This document shows, in pieces, positions 21,518-32,460 of a stretch of DNA of 64,000 nt; position 1 is the stretch's first letter; every line of letters starts with the position of its first letter. The position numbers and the translations under genes were made by a program. Source of the stretch: Lathyrus oleraceus (lineage: Eukaryota > Streptophyta > Magnoliopsida > Fabales > Fabaceae); NCBI RefSeq assembly GCF_024323335.1, contig NC_066583.1, forward strand, positions 273,304,916 to 273,368,915. Direction: 5' to 3'. The notes beneath the pieces are model-generated. The model ran no database searches, was not told the DNA's origin, and saw nothing but the letters and a program-made list of their open reading frames with translations.

Positions 21518-22918
21518 AAGTTCAGAGGATTTAGAAGGAGAGGTGGAGGCTCTGAGTTTACATATAAACTAAAGAAATTAGGATCTGGAAAAGAAGTTAT
21601 CTGGTTTGAGTGCAAGGAGCCAGGTCACTACAAGAATGAATGTCTAAATCTGAAGAAAGACAGACCAATGAAGAAATAATTCAGAGGGAAGAAGAAAGGT
21701 CTGATGGCTACGTGGGATGATTCAGAATCCTTAAAAAATGACTTTGAGGAAGAGCAAGCTAATGTGGCACGAATGGCACACACATAAGCACCCGATGAGA
21801 AGATCCAATTAGAATCAAAATTTGAGTCAGATTCTGAAGAGGTATTCCCTAACTTATCTCGTTCTGAATTAAAATCTTTTCTTTTTGAAATTCTGGAAAA
21901 GTATCAGAAGCTTCAGAACATATACAAGGATCTGAAAGAATTCCGTGTATCTGAATCTGAAGCATATATTAAGCTGAAGAAATATTTTTCCACTTTGAAT
22001 GAAGAGAGCTTTATTTAAAAAAAGAAAACTCTGGTCTTCAAAGTAAAAGTTCCAATCTTGAGGAATAAATTCTTTCAGAAGCTTCTTTTGATTCTGTAAC
22101 TATCATAAAGAAATTTGACAAATCTTTTTAGACATTTATGGCTAAAAACATAGATAGAAGCAAGATGGATTCAATAATCTATGGAGTTAGAAAAAATGGA
22201 AGAAAATGAATTTTTTTTGTGCATAAAGAAAAACCTGTTTAAAAACCTAAGGCAAAACCAAAAGCTCTGAACTCCGATTTCTCCTATGCTTACACTTAAA
22301 ATGAATATTCTACACCAAGACCCAAGTTCTCTAAGAACTCTGGGAGAAATAACAAGGAAGGAACCAAAAATATGTGGGTACCTAAGGACAAGATAATCTA
22401 TATTGCAGACATCCTTAGCGGCTCAGTTGAAAGACCAGTCATGGTACCTGGACTCTTGGTGCTCACGGAACATGACAGGAAGAAGGCATATGTTTGAAGA
22501 CCTGGAACTTAAGCCAGATGGCTTCGTGGGTTTTAGAGGTGATCAAAAAGGGAAGATAATTGGCTCCAGAGTAGTTGGTAACAGTTCTCTCCCTTCTATT
22601 ACTAATGTTTTATTAGTTGAAAGATTAATGCATAACTTATTGTCCATAAGTCAATTAAGTTACAATGGTTATGATATAATCTTTAATCAAAAGTCTTCTA
22701 AAGTTGTTAGTCAGCAGGATGGATCTATCATTTTCAATGGCAAGAGGAAAAATAACATTTATAAAGTAAGACTTTCTGATCTTAAAAATCAAAACGTAAA
22801 ATGTCTTATGTCTGTTAATGAAGAGCAATGGGTCTGTCATAGACGATTGGACCATGCTTGCATGAGGAGGATTTCTCAACTAAATAAGCTTAATTTGGTC
22901 AGAGGAATTCCTAATATG
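21518..22918 (+). repeat. Tandem duplication unit 2 of the SIRE-like element (1401 bp)
   Basis: A second copy of the same interval. The zinc knuckle ECKEPGHYKNEC has its His here. The coiled-coil gag tail is at ~21800-22130, then the protease-to-pre-integrase segment is open from 22403 to 22954 (WYLDSWCSRNMTGRRHM, where the copia protease site is expected; HNLLSISQLS; CHRRLDHACMRRI). At 22919 it runs on correctly into integrase, so this is the original right boundary. Confidence 0.85.
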
Positions 22919-23900
22919 AAGTTTCCTTCATATTCTCTTTGCGAAACATGCTAGAAAGGCAAGTTTTCAAAAACTTCTTTCAAAGCAAATAATATTATTT
23001 CTACCTCTAGGCCTTTGAAACTTCTGCATATTAACTTTTTTGGACTATTGAAAACTGCTTTTGTCAATGGCAAGAAGTATGGGTTAGTCACTGTAGATGA
23101 CTACAACAGATATACATGGGTTAAGTTTCTAAAACACAAGGAATAGTCACACTATTTTCTACCTTATAATCTCAAGTGCTAAACGAGAAAGAATTTAGAA
23201 TTATTAAAGTCAAAAGTGATCATGGTGGAGAATTTGAAAATAAAGATTTTGAAAAACTCTTTGATGAAAATGGAATTTCCCATGAATTCTCATCCTCTAG
23301 AACTCCACAACAAAATGGAGTTGTAGAGAGGAAGAATATGACTTTGCAAGAGATGGCAACAACCATGATCAATGTGACTAATGTGGCTAAACACTTCTGG
23401 GAAGAGGCTGTCAACACATCGTGTTACATTCATAACAGGATCTCTATAAGACCTATTCTGGGTAAGACTCCATATGAATTATGGAAGAACAGAAAACCCA
23501 ACTTTCATATTTTCACCCTTTTGGTTGTGATTGTTTTATGTTAAACAATAAAGATAGTTTGAATAAGTTTGATTCTAAGGAACAAAAGTGTATTATGTTT
23601 GGATGCTCCGAATGTTCAAAAGGCTATATAGTATACAACACAGAAACACAGATTATTGAGGAATCAATTAATATTAGATTTGATGATAAGCTTGACCATG
23701 AAAAGTCAAAGCTAGTTGAGAAGTTTGTAGATCTAGAAATCACCTTCTCAGGATCTGAAGGTAAAACTTTAGAAGAAAAAGATGCTAAGGAAAAAGAATC
23801 TGAAACTATTCAACCAAAAGCTGTTGAAGTTCAGAATCCTCTGAGGAAGCACATACAAAGATTCTCACACTATGCCAAATTGTGTGGGAGATAAAACTAA
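22919..23900 (+). pseudogene. SIRE-like integrase, decayed
   Basis: A Ty1/copia integrase core is visible: VTVDDYNRYTWVKFL (first Asp, about 23090), SDHGGEFEN (second Asp, about 23217) and GVVERKN (Glu, about 23322). Stops and frame changes at about 22953, 23145 and 23542 break it. The linker towards RT (23540-23900) is acidic. It would cut and join element DNA; it is not functional here. Confidence 0.85.
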
Positions 23901-24060
23901 ACCATTCAGAATCAGATCCTCATTTAAACCTTCTGAAGAGATGCTTGTGGGTTTGGTGTCCCTCATAGAACCTACATCTGTTGATGAAGCACTTTTGGAC
24001 ACTGGATGCATTCTGGAAATACAAGAAGAATTGAACCAATTCTCAAGAAATGATGTATAA

Positions 24061-25489
24061 ACTCTTGTGCCTAGACCCAAATGAACTCATGTCATTCGGA
24101 CAAGATGGATCTTCAGAAACAAGCTGAACGAACAAGGAGATGTGGTAAGAAACAAAGCCAAACTGGTTTCACAAGGCTATAGTTAGCAATATGGGATTGA
24201 CTATACAGATACCTTTGCACCAGTTACTAGGTTAAAGTCTATTTGTTTCTTAATTTCTTTTGTTGTTAATCATTACATCATCTTGTATCAGATGATTGTT
24301 AAGAGTGCACTTCTGAATGGTTACATAACTGAAGAAGTGTATGTACACCAACTTCCTAGTTTTGAAAATCATAAAAACCCATATTTTGTTTTCAAACTTA
24401 ACAAATCCTTGTATGGTTTGAAATAAGCTCCTAGAGCATGGTATGGAAGACTACTCAATTTTCTTTTAAAAAATGATTTTACCAGAGGGAAGGTTGATAC
24501 AACTTTGTTTTGTAAATCATTCAAAAATGATATCCTTGTTGTTCAAATCTATGATATCATATTTGGTTTTACTAATGCTACACTGTGCAAGGAATTTGCT
24601 AAGTCTATGCAAGCAGAATTTGAGATGAGTTTGATGGGAGACCTCAAGTTCTTTCTAGGAATTCAAATTAATCAAAGTACAGAAGGAAAATATATTCATC
24701 AGAGTAAATATACTAAAGAAATTCTGAAGAAGTTTTACATGTCAGAATGCAAGATAGAAAAGATTCATATGCATCCTACATGTATCCTTGACAAGGATAA
24801 GGTAAGTTTATAGGTAGAGCAAAAGGTACACAAAGTTATGATTGGTTCTCTCTAATACTTAACTGCTTCTAGACCTCACATTTTATTTAGTGTCTATTTG
24901 TGTGATTGCTTCCAATCAGATCCTAGAGAATCCCACTTAACAGCTGTTTAGAGGAACTTCAGGTAACTAAAAGGTACTATTAACATTGGCTTGTGTTATA
25001 GAAAATCAAAACATTACAAGCTAGTGGGTCATTTTGATGATGATTATGCTGGAGATAGACTTGAAAGAAAAATCACTTCTAGAAGCTATCAGTTTCTGGG
25101 AGAAAACTTGATCTCATGGTTCAACAAGAGACCATCAAACATAGCACTATCAAGTATAGAAGTTGAATACATTGCAGCTTCTAAATGCAACATTCAGATG
25201 TTTTGGAAGAAAAGTCAGCTAAAAGATTTTTAGATATATGAGAGTAACATTCTTATTCCCTATGATAATACTTATACTATTTGTTTATTTAAGAATCCCA
25301 TTTTACATTTTAGAGCTAAACATATTGAGATTAAATATCATTTTATACGTGACTAGGTTCGTAAGGGAATTCTAAACTTAAAATTTATTGATACAGACCA
25401 TCAATGGGTTGATATCTTTACAAAACCCCTTGCTAAAGATAAATTTGTTTTTATTTTGAAGAATTTAAAAATGAATTTATGTCCAGCAT
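24061..25489 (+). pseudogene. SIRE-like reverse transcriptase and RNase H, decayed
   Basis: RT motifs: DTFAPVTRLKSI (about 24210), KSLYGLK and APRAWYGRL (about 24405-24450), MSLMGDLKFFLGIQI (about 24626-24670). The catalytic box is damaged: around 24550 the sequence reads IYDIIFG, lacking the V-D of the usual YVDD. RNase H retains LVGHFDDDYAGDR, SSIEVEYIAASKC and a shifted VDIFTKPLAKD near 25420. Several stops. It ends at about 25489 (TGA after LCPA). Confidence 0.85.
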
Positions 25490-25957
25490 GAAAAAAATGA
25501 TTATCTCAGAATGTTTAATTTCTCAGAATGGTTCAATGAGCCTCTGAGATATTTTGACTCTGAACATTTGAGTCTTTTGAAGTGAGAAGGTTTCATAAGT
25601 TCAAAAGTGTCTAGTCAAAACCTTTTTGTTAAACGTTCTATTTTCTAGATACTGAACATTTATTTCATTAATTAGTTGTCAACCAGTCTTGGTTAGTGGA
25701 ACAGTTTTAAAGACAACTGTCTTAGAAAACTGAAACGCTTCTAAATGGATGAGTGACACATTGGGTGAAAATATTTCTTGGGATTAAGTAAAATCTCTCT
25801 ATGCATTCCCCTTTGTCAGAAGTTCTCATTGTTCATGTTTTTGTCATGATTGCAAAACCTTTATAAAACCCACTTCACACACTTACGCTACTTTCATTTC
25901 CTACATTTTCTCTCTTTTAAACTAAAATTTATATACAATCCCTAAACCTCATCATCA
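25490..25957 (+). other. Spacer after SIRE-like pol
   Basis: AT-rich region without a frame. Words such as ctcagaatg and ctgagat recur (25505-25600), but I see no clear structure. Confidence 0.4.
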
Positions 25958-26988
25958 ATGGGTCAATCTCAAGAAAAAGCTTAACAATAACAATCTACTA
26001 AACTAGGATAACAACAACCCAACAACAAGACAAGATAAGATAAAGAATTTAGGAGCTTACTCTTTCTACTCTAGTCACTTTGTTAGAAGTTCTCTGTGAG
26101 CTTTTTGTTTATTTTGAAAATCTCAAGGCCAGTGGCTTTGATTTGACTAAAGGTATTAGAACTCAGGGCTAGGAAGGTTACTTTGAACGTCTCAAAGGAC
26201 ATGTGTATCTTGAGTTAGTGAAGAAATTTTGGATTTTTGCTACTACCGTGAATCTTCAAATCACTTCTTTCATGTTAGGGCATAAAATCTCTATTTCTGA
26301 GAAGTCAATATCTAAGCTTCTCAACCACGATGGATTTGGAAAGAGATGCTTCGAGATGCCTGCTAAGAAGGCAATAATGTATGAAATTTCTAAGGTCATT
26401 TTCAAGGATGGGAAGAACTCCTCAAATGCCAAGAATCTCACAAACATCTTAGGGTTTGGTTCAAGATTCTTCTGGGGTGCATTCATCATAGACCTTCAAC
26501 AAATTCTTCAGACTACATCAACACAGACCAAAAGTACATGATGTATTATCTGTCATTTGGAATCAAGATGAATTCTTCCCCATAATCTTCAAGTATCTAA
26601 AGGAATTGGTCAGAGAAGCAAGAAATGATCAGCAAAGCCCAGAAAATGGATACCTCTGGGAAGATTAATTTATGATATTTTGTTTGAAAGTAAGCTGATT
26701 CAAACGCCGATGGAAGTTGGTTTATCTAAGGAAGTAGAGTTTGAGGTTGGAAGCACCTTCAACGGAAGGAATTTGAAGAACATGTCCTTGATCACAACAA
26801 TTATTGATCATTCAGAACTTATGGATAAGAAGACTATTGGTGCTAGAAGAATTCCAATGGATGACTATCCAATCTTCACCAAGGAATATCCCATAGAACT
26901 TCTGGAATCTTACATTGTTGATTGCTTAGCAACAAGTGTAACTCAAGTTGTGTATTCTTATAAGGAACTCCCAGATCATCCACCTTAG
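25958..26988 (+). pseudogene. 3' env-like ORF of the SIRE-like element
   Basis: ATG at 25958 is followed by a stop-rich glutamine/asparagine-coding stretch. Open parts are 26203-26541 and 26680-26988. The block TSFMLGHKISISEKSISKLL resembles the 'putative plant transposon protein' family that often follows pol in SIRE-like and Athila-like elements. No signal peptide or membrane helix is evident. Function unknown; this copy is frameshifted between 26541 and 26680. Confidence 0.55.
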
Positions 26989-27333
26989 AAACTCATTTTA
27001 AAACTTGATATTTTCTTGTGTTTTTATTTAAGTTCTTCTGTATCTTTATCTTTATCTATTCTAAATGAAATGAAGTTTCTTTTGTTTTATTATTTTGTCT
27101 CTAGCTTTATGCATTTTCTTTTTGATTGATGATAAATGGGGAAAATAGTGGATATGATTTTGATACTTATTTCCCTTCTGAATCCCAAACTTTGATTATG
27201 ATAATTGAATATGTTCATAATTTGGAAGTTGGGATATTTAATTAAGTTAACCATTATTTGTTAATCTTTTCAATCAAGCTAACTAGGTTATTCATAAATT
27301 CTTCATCAGAAGGAATCAACTAAGCGCGCGCGC

Positions 27334-27372
<39 letters not shown>

Positions 27373-27753
27373 AGTTTCCAACCAGACTTTGATACAAGAA
27401 ATTGAGAATTTTTAATCAAGTTCTGATACAAGTTCGATCAAGGTTTTGACAATATAACTCTTCTGATAACCATACTTTCTGATATTTGAAATAAAAAGGA
27501 TCAAAAGATATGCTAACTAGATTCCTGATTCAGAGAAGTTATTTCTTTCATGTTGACTCAAATATTTTTTTATGTTAGAATTATTTCAAGTCTTAAACAA
27601 AGGGAGAGCTTGCAAACCTAACTCTGAAGTTTTAGATTGAAAAATAAGTTTAGTAATATAAAATTCAAGGGGAGCTTACAAATATCACTCTGACATTTTT
27701 ATGTGATTAAACCAAGTAAAATTGTTCATCAAAATTTATGGTTTTGTCATTAT
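26989..27753 (+). other. 3' UTR of the SIRE-like element
   Basis: AT-rich, non-coding. It contains a dinucleotide microsatellite (27324-27372) and repeated phrases around aaggggagcttacaaa (27600-27690) that resemble the PPT region and may be degenerate duplications of it. Confidence 0.5.
27324..27372. repeat. Compound microsatellite (GC)n(AC)n(ATAC)n(AC)n
   Basis: gcgcgcgcgc, then acac, four cata units and a run of about nine ac dinucleotides. Alternating purine-pyrimidine, so Z-DNA-prone; expected to be length-polymorphic. Confidence 0.95.
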
Positions 27754-27768
27754 AAAAAAAGGGGAGAT
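27754..27768 (+). promoter_or_regulatory. Polypurine tract of the SIRE-like element
   Basis: aaaaaaaggggagat directly before TGTAAGAATAAG. The run of A then G is the classic copia PPT. Confidence 0.8.
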
Positions 27769-28941
27769 TGTAAGAATAAGATTTGGTTATGCATCTAGCC
27801 TCATGTTTTAATGATAAAAATTCATAGACTCTTAGAGAATAATTTTGTACCATATTCAGTTTGTTTAGTGTGCAAATTCTAGTTTCAAGTTCTGACTCTG
27901 ATAGAATGACATGTGATGTCATCAAATTTTGAGCCTAGTGCACTCTAACTCTGAGATACGTGGTTTATAAGATAATCAAGCTATGGATTATGTACTTCAA
28001 TGCTTCTGACTTATGCTCAACCAAAGCTTTGCAACTCTGATGCTTATAACATTGATATGCTCTGAAGCCTTACACTCTCAACAACTCTGAATTATGTCAC
28101 CAGACTCTGAAGACCGTGTTCTAATTAACTTGATCTAGACTCTAAAGACCTAGTTTCTGAGGTTTCTCTAAACCAGATTCTTAATCTTCTTTTATGCATG
28201 CTTCATCACCTAACGATCAAAAGCCTTTGAATATTGAAGATAAGATCAAAAGGTTTTACATAAGGAAAATATTACACAGTACAAGATCAAATATTCCTTC
28301 CACTATGTTGATTTTGTGGGCTAAGGCATGTACTATTGTACCATTTTATCTCCCATTTTCATAAGCCGCTATGCAAGGATACAACTGCATTTTAGTATTC
28401 CAACTCTACCCTCCAACGAATCTTTTCATTGCCTATATAAAGGAGACTTGGAAAAATGAAAAAGTGCTACACATTCTAAGAGACTATCGTTTATGTGAAT
28501 ATTGCACTTCAGGAAATATTTGAGAGAAAAGAAAACTCACACTAGAATATTTGTTCATACTCTCAATAGAATATATTTTGTGTGATAAACTTGCATTCAT
28601 TTGTGTATTCTATTTTTCATTAGAAGAACTTTGTAAACACACTTTGTATCTCAATATGTTTGATTGTATTTTCCTTGAGTGACTAGGGTTTATTCGGAAT
28701 ACTCAAGAAGACATTGATTGTAGGTCTTTGTGTTGTAATCCATTTGGTTATAGTGGATTAAGTCCTTCTTGATAAAGTAAATTCATCTTGGCGGGTGGAC
28801 TGGAGGTATCTTAGTTAACAACGAACCAAGATTAAAATAATTGTTTCATTATATTTGTTCTTTGTTTTCTCCTTGTTGTGTTGAGAAAGTTTTAATTTTT
28901 TGACACCCTATTCAAACCCCATTTTCTTGTGTTTCTCGTCA
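27769..28941 (+). repeat. 3' LTR of the SIRE-like element
   Basis: Begins TGTAAGAATAAG after the PPT. A TATA box, TATATAAA, lies at 28434-28441. The end carries ttgacaccctattcaaacccc, a phrase typical of SIRE-type LTR ends, with a CA at 28940-28941. The size of about 1.17 kb suits the family. The right edge is uncertain because the 5' LTR is outside the window. Confidence 0.65.
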
Positions 28942-29604
28942 CCTTCAAATACTTCTGAGATAAACAAGTTCAAAAAGGTGTTGATGAGTGCATTTGATAT
29001 GACTGACCTTGGAAATATGGTACATTTTCTAGGGATGGAGATTCTACACTCTGAAAAAGGAGTCAATATGCACCAACTTAATTATGAACTTAAGTTGTTG
29101 AAGATATTTGAGGCAATGAATTTTAAGTCAGCAGAGGCACATGCTGAGACAAATCATAAGTTGGATTCTGATGCTGATAGTAAGGATATAGATGCTACAA
29201 CCTTCAAATAGTTGGATTGTTGTCTGAGATATCTGTGTAACACTGGGCCTGACATATGTTATGCAGTTGGAATGGTATGTAGGTTTATGAGTAAACCAAA
29301 GTGGTCACATTACCAAGTTATAGTCAAGATTCTGAGGTATATAAAAGGGACTCTAAGGCATGGGATTTTGTTTCCATCTGAAGTGTCAGATAATGCTAGT
29401 CTGATATGCTATTCATACTCTAACTTGTGTGGGGATAAAGTAGACAAAATAACACTACAAGATATATGTTCATGCATCTAGGATCTCCCATTTCTTGGTG
29501 TTCTAAGAAGCAACCAGTGGTTGCTCTGTCAACTTGTGAAGCAGAATACATAGCTGGTGCATTATCAGCATGTCAAGCTGTTTGGCTGATGAATTTGCTA
29601 CAAA
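28942..29604 (+). pseudogene. Second Ty1/copia fragment: end of RT and RNase H
   Basis: Different from the SIRE-like element. It encodes KFKKVLMSAFDMTDLGNMVHFLGMEI, then (29212-29481) RYLCNTGPDICYAVGMVCRFMSKPKWSHY, VKILRYIKGTLRHGI, and in another frame the LSTCEAEY-type block near 29530. Stops and shifts show it is dead. It is probably the target into which the SIRE-like element inserted, with the left part outside the window. Confidence 0.75.
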
Positions 29605-30099
29605 ATTGTTTTAGCTCAGTTTTCATTTTATTGTAGTTGAATGTCATTTGAGTTTGAATTTCATTTACGTTTGAATTTGGGTAATTGTATAAAACCAAAA
29701 GGTAGTCACAAATGGTAACAAAATTGTGAATTTAGAGTTTGAAGAAACTTAGTTACATTTTTCATTCTCTCTGCAAATTCTTTGAAATTCATTCATATTC
29801 ATCTTCTTTAATTCTTGTGCTTCAAGGAGTTGTTTGTTAACTCTAACCTACGTCCAGACTTAAAAAGTCAGACTCATTAACTCTCTAACCTGTAAATAAC
29901 ATGGATGGTACTTGGACACAAAAAGGTGGAGCTTGGTGTCAAACACACCACTCAACTCCGCCCAACTCTCTTTCGTCATAACCCATGAGAGGAACATGTC
30001 AAGCCACATGTTGTACGAATAACTAAAATACCCCAAGTATCTCAAGTCAACAATAACAACACAAGAAATTAAAATAGTTATCGAACAAGTGATTCCAAA
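29605..30099. other. Unassigned AT-rich sequence
   Basis: No convincing gene. 29605-29840 looks LTR-like (TATA-like gtataaaacc at 29675, then T/C-rich). A short minus-strand open stretch at 30045-29860 (LGYFSYSYNMWLDMFLSWVM) is not one I can assign. Confidence 0.35.
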
Positions 30100-31100
30100 A
30101 ACAAGAGAGGAGTGAATTGTGGTATTAAAATTTCAAAAAACGTTTTAAGAAAATAATTTATTTTAGGTTGGTTGCTTTTAATAAGAGGGTGCAAGTAGAG
30201 ATTAAGTAGGATAAAAGATAAAAAACAAAAATAAAGGTACAGAGATTAGAGAGACCCCACAACAAATTATCAAGGTTCATCCTTAAATCACACGACCTGG
30301 TTCACTCCCCTAGAGTTTCCTATTGACATTTCTACTATCAACAACTTGAACTTTTACATTGGTTCAACCCAAAAACCTTACACATGCTTTTACAAGTTTA
30401 ACTTGAAACCTTCAAGTCTGTTACAACAACACAAGAGGACTAAGATCTTGATTACACAAATTCAACACAATAAAAGAAAAACACAACTCTTAGATGATTT
30501 TTTTCACTCTCTTAGCACTAAGAAAATTTCTTGTGGATAAAATTGATAAAAAAGTGAGAATGGGTGAGATAGAAAAAATTCATCTAAAAAAGCAACAATC
30601 CATGGGCTTGGACATTGTCTAATCAATTAGAAACGACGTGCTAATCAAATAGATTTAGTAAAAAAGGAAACCTAAGTCTGTTCCATATTTTAATCAATTA
30701 AAAGTGCTTCCTAATTGATTAGGAGCCAAACTCACTCCTCAATCGATTAGATGAAAGCTCAAATTAATTAGACAGTTAGTTTAGCTTTCCTAATTAATCA
30801 TAATTGTTTCTTAATTGATTAAGAACTTGCTAGGATTGTTTTCAGAATATTTAAAAAAAAATACGGAGTTTAAAATTGTTTTATTGTGTGTTTGCACCGC
30901 CTTAGTACTACAAGATGTATTTTTGCTTAAATTACACACAACTAATCAAATATAGATAAAAACATTAAGCACGTGATCATGCAAACTTTCACATATTTAA
31001 TTTGTTTTGATTGATTGATTTTTCTCTTTTTAGATCTTCATAAAGGAACTTGGATATTTTGCTTTCATCTTGCTTCTTGATTGATAATAAAAACATAGAG
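30100..31100 (-). repeat. Putative LTR of a minus-strand copia element
   Basis: It lies directly beyond a minus-strand PPT-like tract (31120-31105), on the side where the 3' LTR of the copia fragment at 31810-32460 should be. It contains a cluster of TAATNNATTA-like dyads (30613-30835). Ends are not defined, so this is an inference. Confidence 0.4.
30613..30835. repeat. Cluster of taatcaattag-type dyads
   Basis: ctaatcaattag, ttaatcaattaa, cctaattgattagg, tcaatcgattag, aaattaattag, cctaattaatca and cttaattgattaag occur within about 220 bases, all variants of TAAT-NN-ATTA, a homeodomain-type dyad. Confidence 0.75.
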
Positions 31101-31104
31101 TCAA

Positions 31105-31120
31105 ATTCTCCCTCTTTTTT
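31105..31120 (-). promoter_or_regulatory. PPT-like tract on the minus strand
   Basis: The minus strand reads AAAAAAGAGGGAGAAT, preceded by tgttgtcatcat, the usual context of a copia PPT. Fits the RNase H fragment upstream on the same strand. Confidence 0.45.
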
Positions 31121-31720
31121 ATGATGACAACACATCTCTCAAGGAAGTGATAAACCAGAAAGATATTGATGAATAAAAATGTAGAAGTTAACTCTCCCCT
31201 AACAGATAAAGAGAGTATACTATATTTCCCCTGAGAGCCTACTTTTTCCTATTTTTATTATCAAATGGTCAGAAGGAAGAAGATATAAAAAAATACATAT
31301 AACACATATATCACATTGAGAAAGAGAAAAAGAAGAGTGATAAGAAGCATTTTAATATATTAATACATGCATTATTAATTTAAAATTCCTAAATCAGTTC
31401 TTATAAAATATAAATTTTCTGTATGCTTTGTGTGAGAGTTTTGAGGGGAGGGGAGAAGAAGGATTCTGAAAACGTTTTTTTTCAAAAATATCAGAAAAGA
31501 TTTAACATTTTTTGAAAGAATAATTTAAAAAAGTGTTTATGATTACTATATTTTTAATTTTATGAATCTTATAACAACATTAAACATATTTTAAAAATTT
31601 ATCTAAGTCCTCAAATACAAATTTTGAGTTCCTCCAACTTAAGGAATTTTTGGTGTTATGAATAAAAAAAATCCTCTCATTCTTTCAATTCTTTTCACTC
31701 AATCCTTCCCTTTTGTCAAA

Positions 31721-31759
<39 letters not shown>

Positions 31760-31809
31760 TGAACTCCCAAACAGACCCTAAGGAAAGAATTTTGTAAAAC
31801 TATTTGCTA
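31121..31809. other. AT-rich spacer with poly-C run
   Basis: Non-coding, A/T-rich, with no ORF or recognisable element apart from the 36-base C run. It probably includes the 3' UTR of the minus-strand copia fragment. Confidence 0.5.
31722..31757. repeat. Homopolymer of 36 cytosines
   Basis: Thirty-six C in a row between tcaaat and tctgaactcccaaacagaccc. Extreme for an AT-rich region; the complementary strand would form G-quadruplexes. The true length may differ because homopolymers are hard to assemble. Confidence 0.9.
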
Positions 31810-32460
31810 GTTATTTAGATGAAGAAACAAACTCAATTATGCAATCCCTTTTTCAACATGATCCTTAAATAAATGGTGTCTAATATCAATGTGTTTTGTC
31901 AAAGAGGGAAGTACTAAATACTTAGAGAGGTTTATGACATTAGTGTTGTCGCATTTTATTGGGACAACTTCGAGATTAATTTTGTAGTCACTTAGTTGTT
32001 GTTGTTTCATCTAGATAACTTGTTCACAATAGCTACCCATTAATGATTTATTCTGCTTCAATTGTGGATAACATAACACTTTCTTGTTTCTTGCTATATC
32101 ATAAGGCAAACGAGCTCCCAAAGCAAGTGACATGCATTGTTGATACTTTTTCCATCCAATTTTGAACTAGTAAAATCAAAATTGGAGTACCCAACTAAAG
32201 CACAATTAGTCTCTTTGGGGTACCATAAATCCATTAGTGATATGTTGTTGGGGTACCTCATAATGTGTTTGACTATAAAGAGGTGTGATTTCTTTGGTTT
32301 TGCTACACAAACATAAACATTTAACAAACATAATATCAAGACAAGAAGAAGTAAGATAAAGAAGAGAACTAATCATACCTCGATATTTGCTTTCTTCAAG
32401 TACTTTGCCTCCCTTATCTTATCCAGACTGTATGAAGTGCTAATGGGAGTTGAGATATGT
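31810..32460 (-). pseudogene. Ty1/copia RT-RNase H fragment
   Basis: Read on the minus strand: a block like TSYSLDKD (about 32440), SSLLYLTSSCLDIMF, KPKKSHLFIVKHIMRY, LWYPKETNCALVGYSNFDF...SKLDGKS (32339-32094), then in shifted frames CDNTNVINLSKY and TKHIDIRHHLFKDHVEKG (about 31960-31840). This is the normal copia order. Several stops; only a fossil. Confidence 0.8.

Larger units (their letters stand above)
1..28941 (+). mobile_element. SIRE/Maximus-type Ty1/copia retrotransposon, decayed, interrupted by Cyclops
   Basis: This is the oldest element of the left half. Its 5' end lies outside the window. Coding order on the + strand is gag tail/zinc knuckle, protease, pre-integrase, integrase, RT, RNase H, an env-like 3' ORF, PPT and 3' LTR, which is the Ty1/copia order. 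A long coiled-coil-rich gag C-terminus and an extra 3' ORF suggest the SIRE/Maximus lineage. The 131-19805 element splits it cleanly, with target duplication aattc. Frames are broken by many stops and shifts, so it is non-functional. The right boundary is taken as the CA at 28940-28941, before an unrelated copia RT fragment; it is uncertain by tens of bases. Confidence 0.75.

Noticed and set aside
29860..30045. Minus-strand open stretch with aromatic-rich peptide, possible F-box-associated relic
   Set aside because: Too short and no conserved motif I can defend; left as unassigned sequence.
31722..31757. Poly-C as a telomere-like or element-end signature
   Set aside because: No telomeric repeat or element boundary adjoins it; a sequencing or assembly artefact cannot be excluded.
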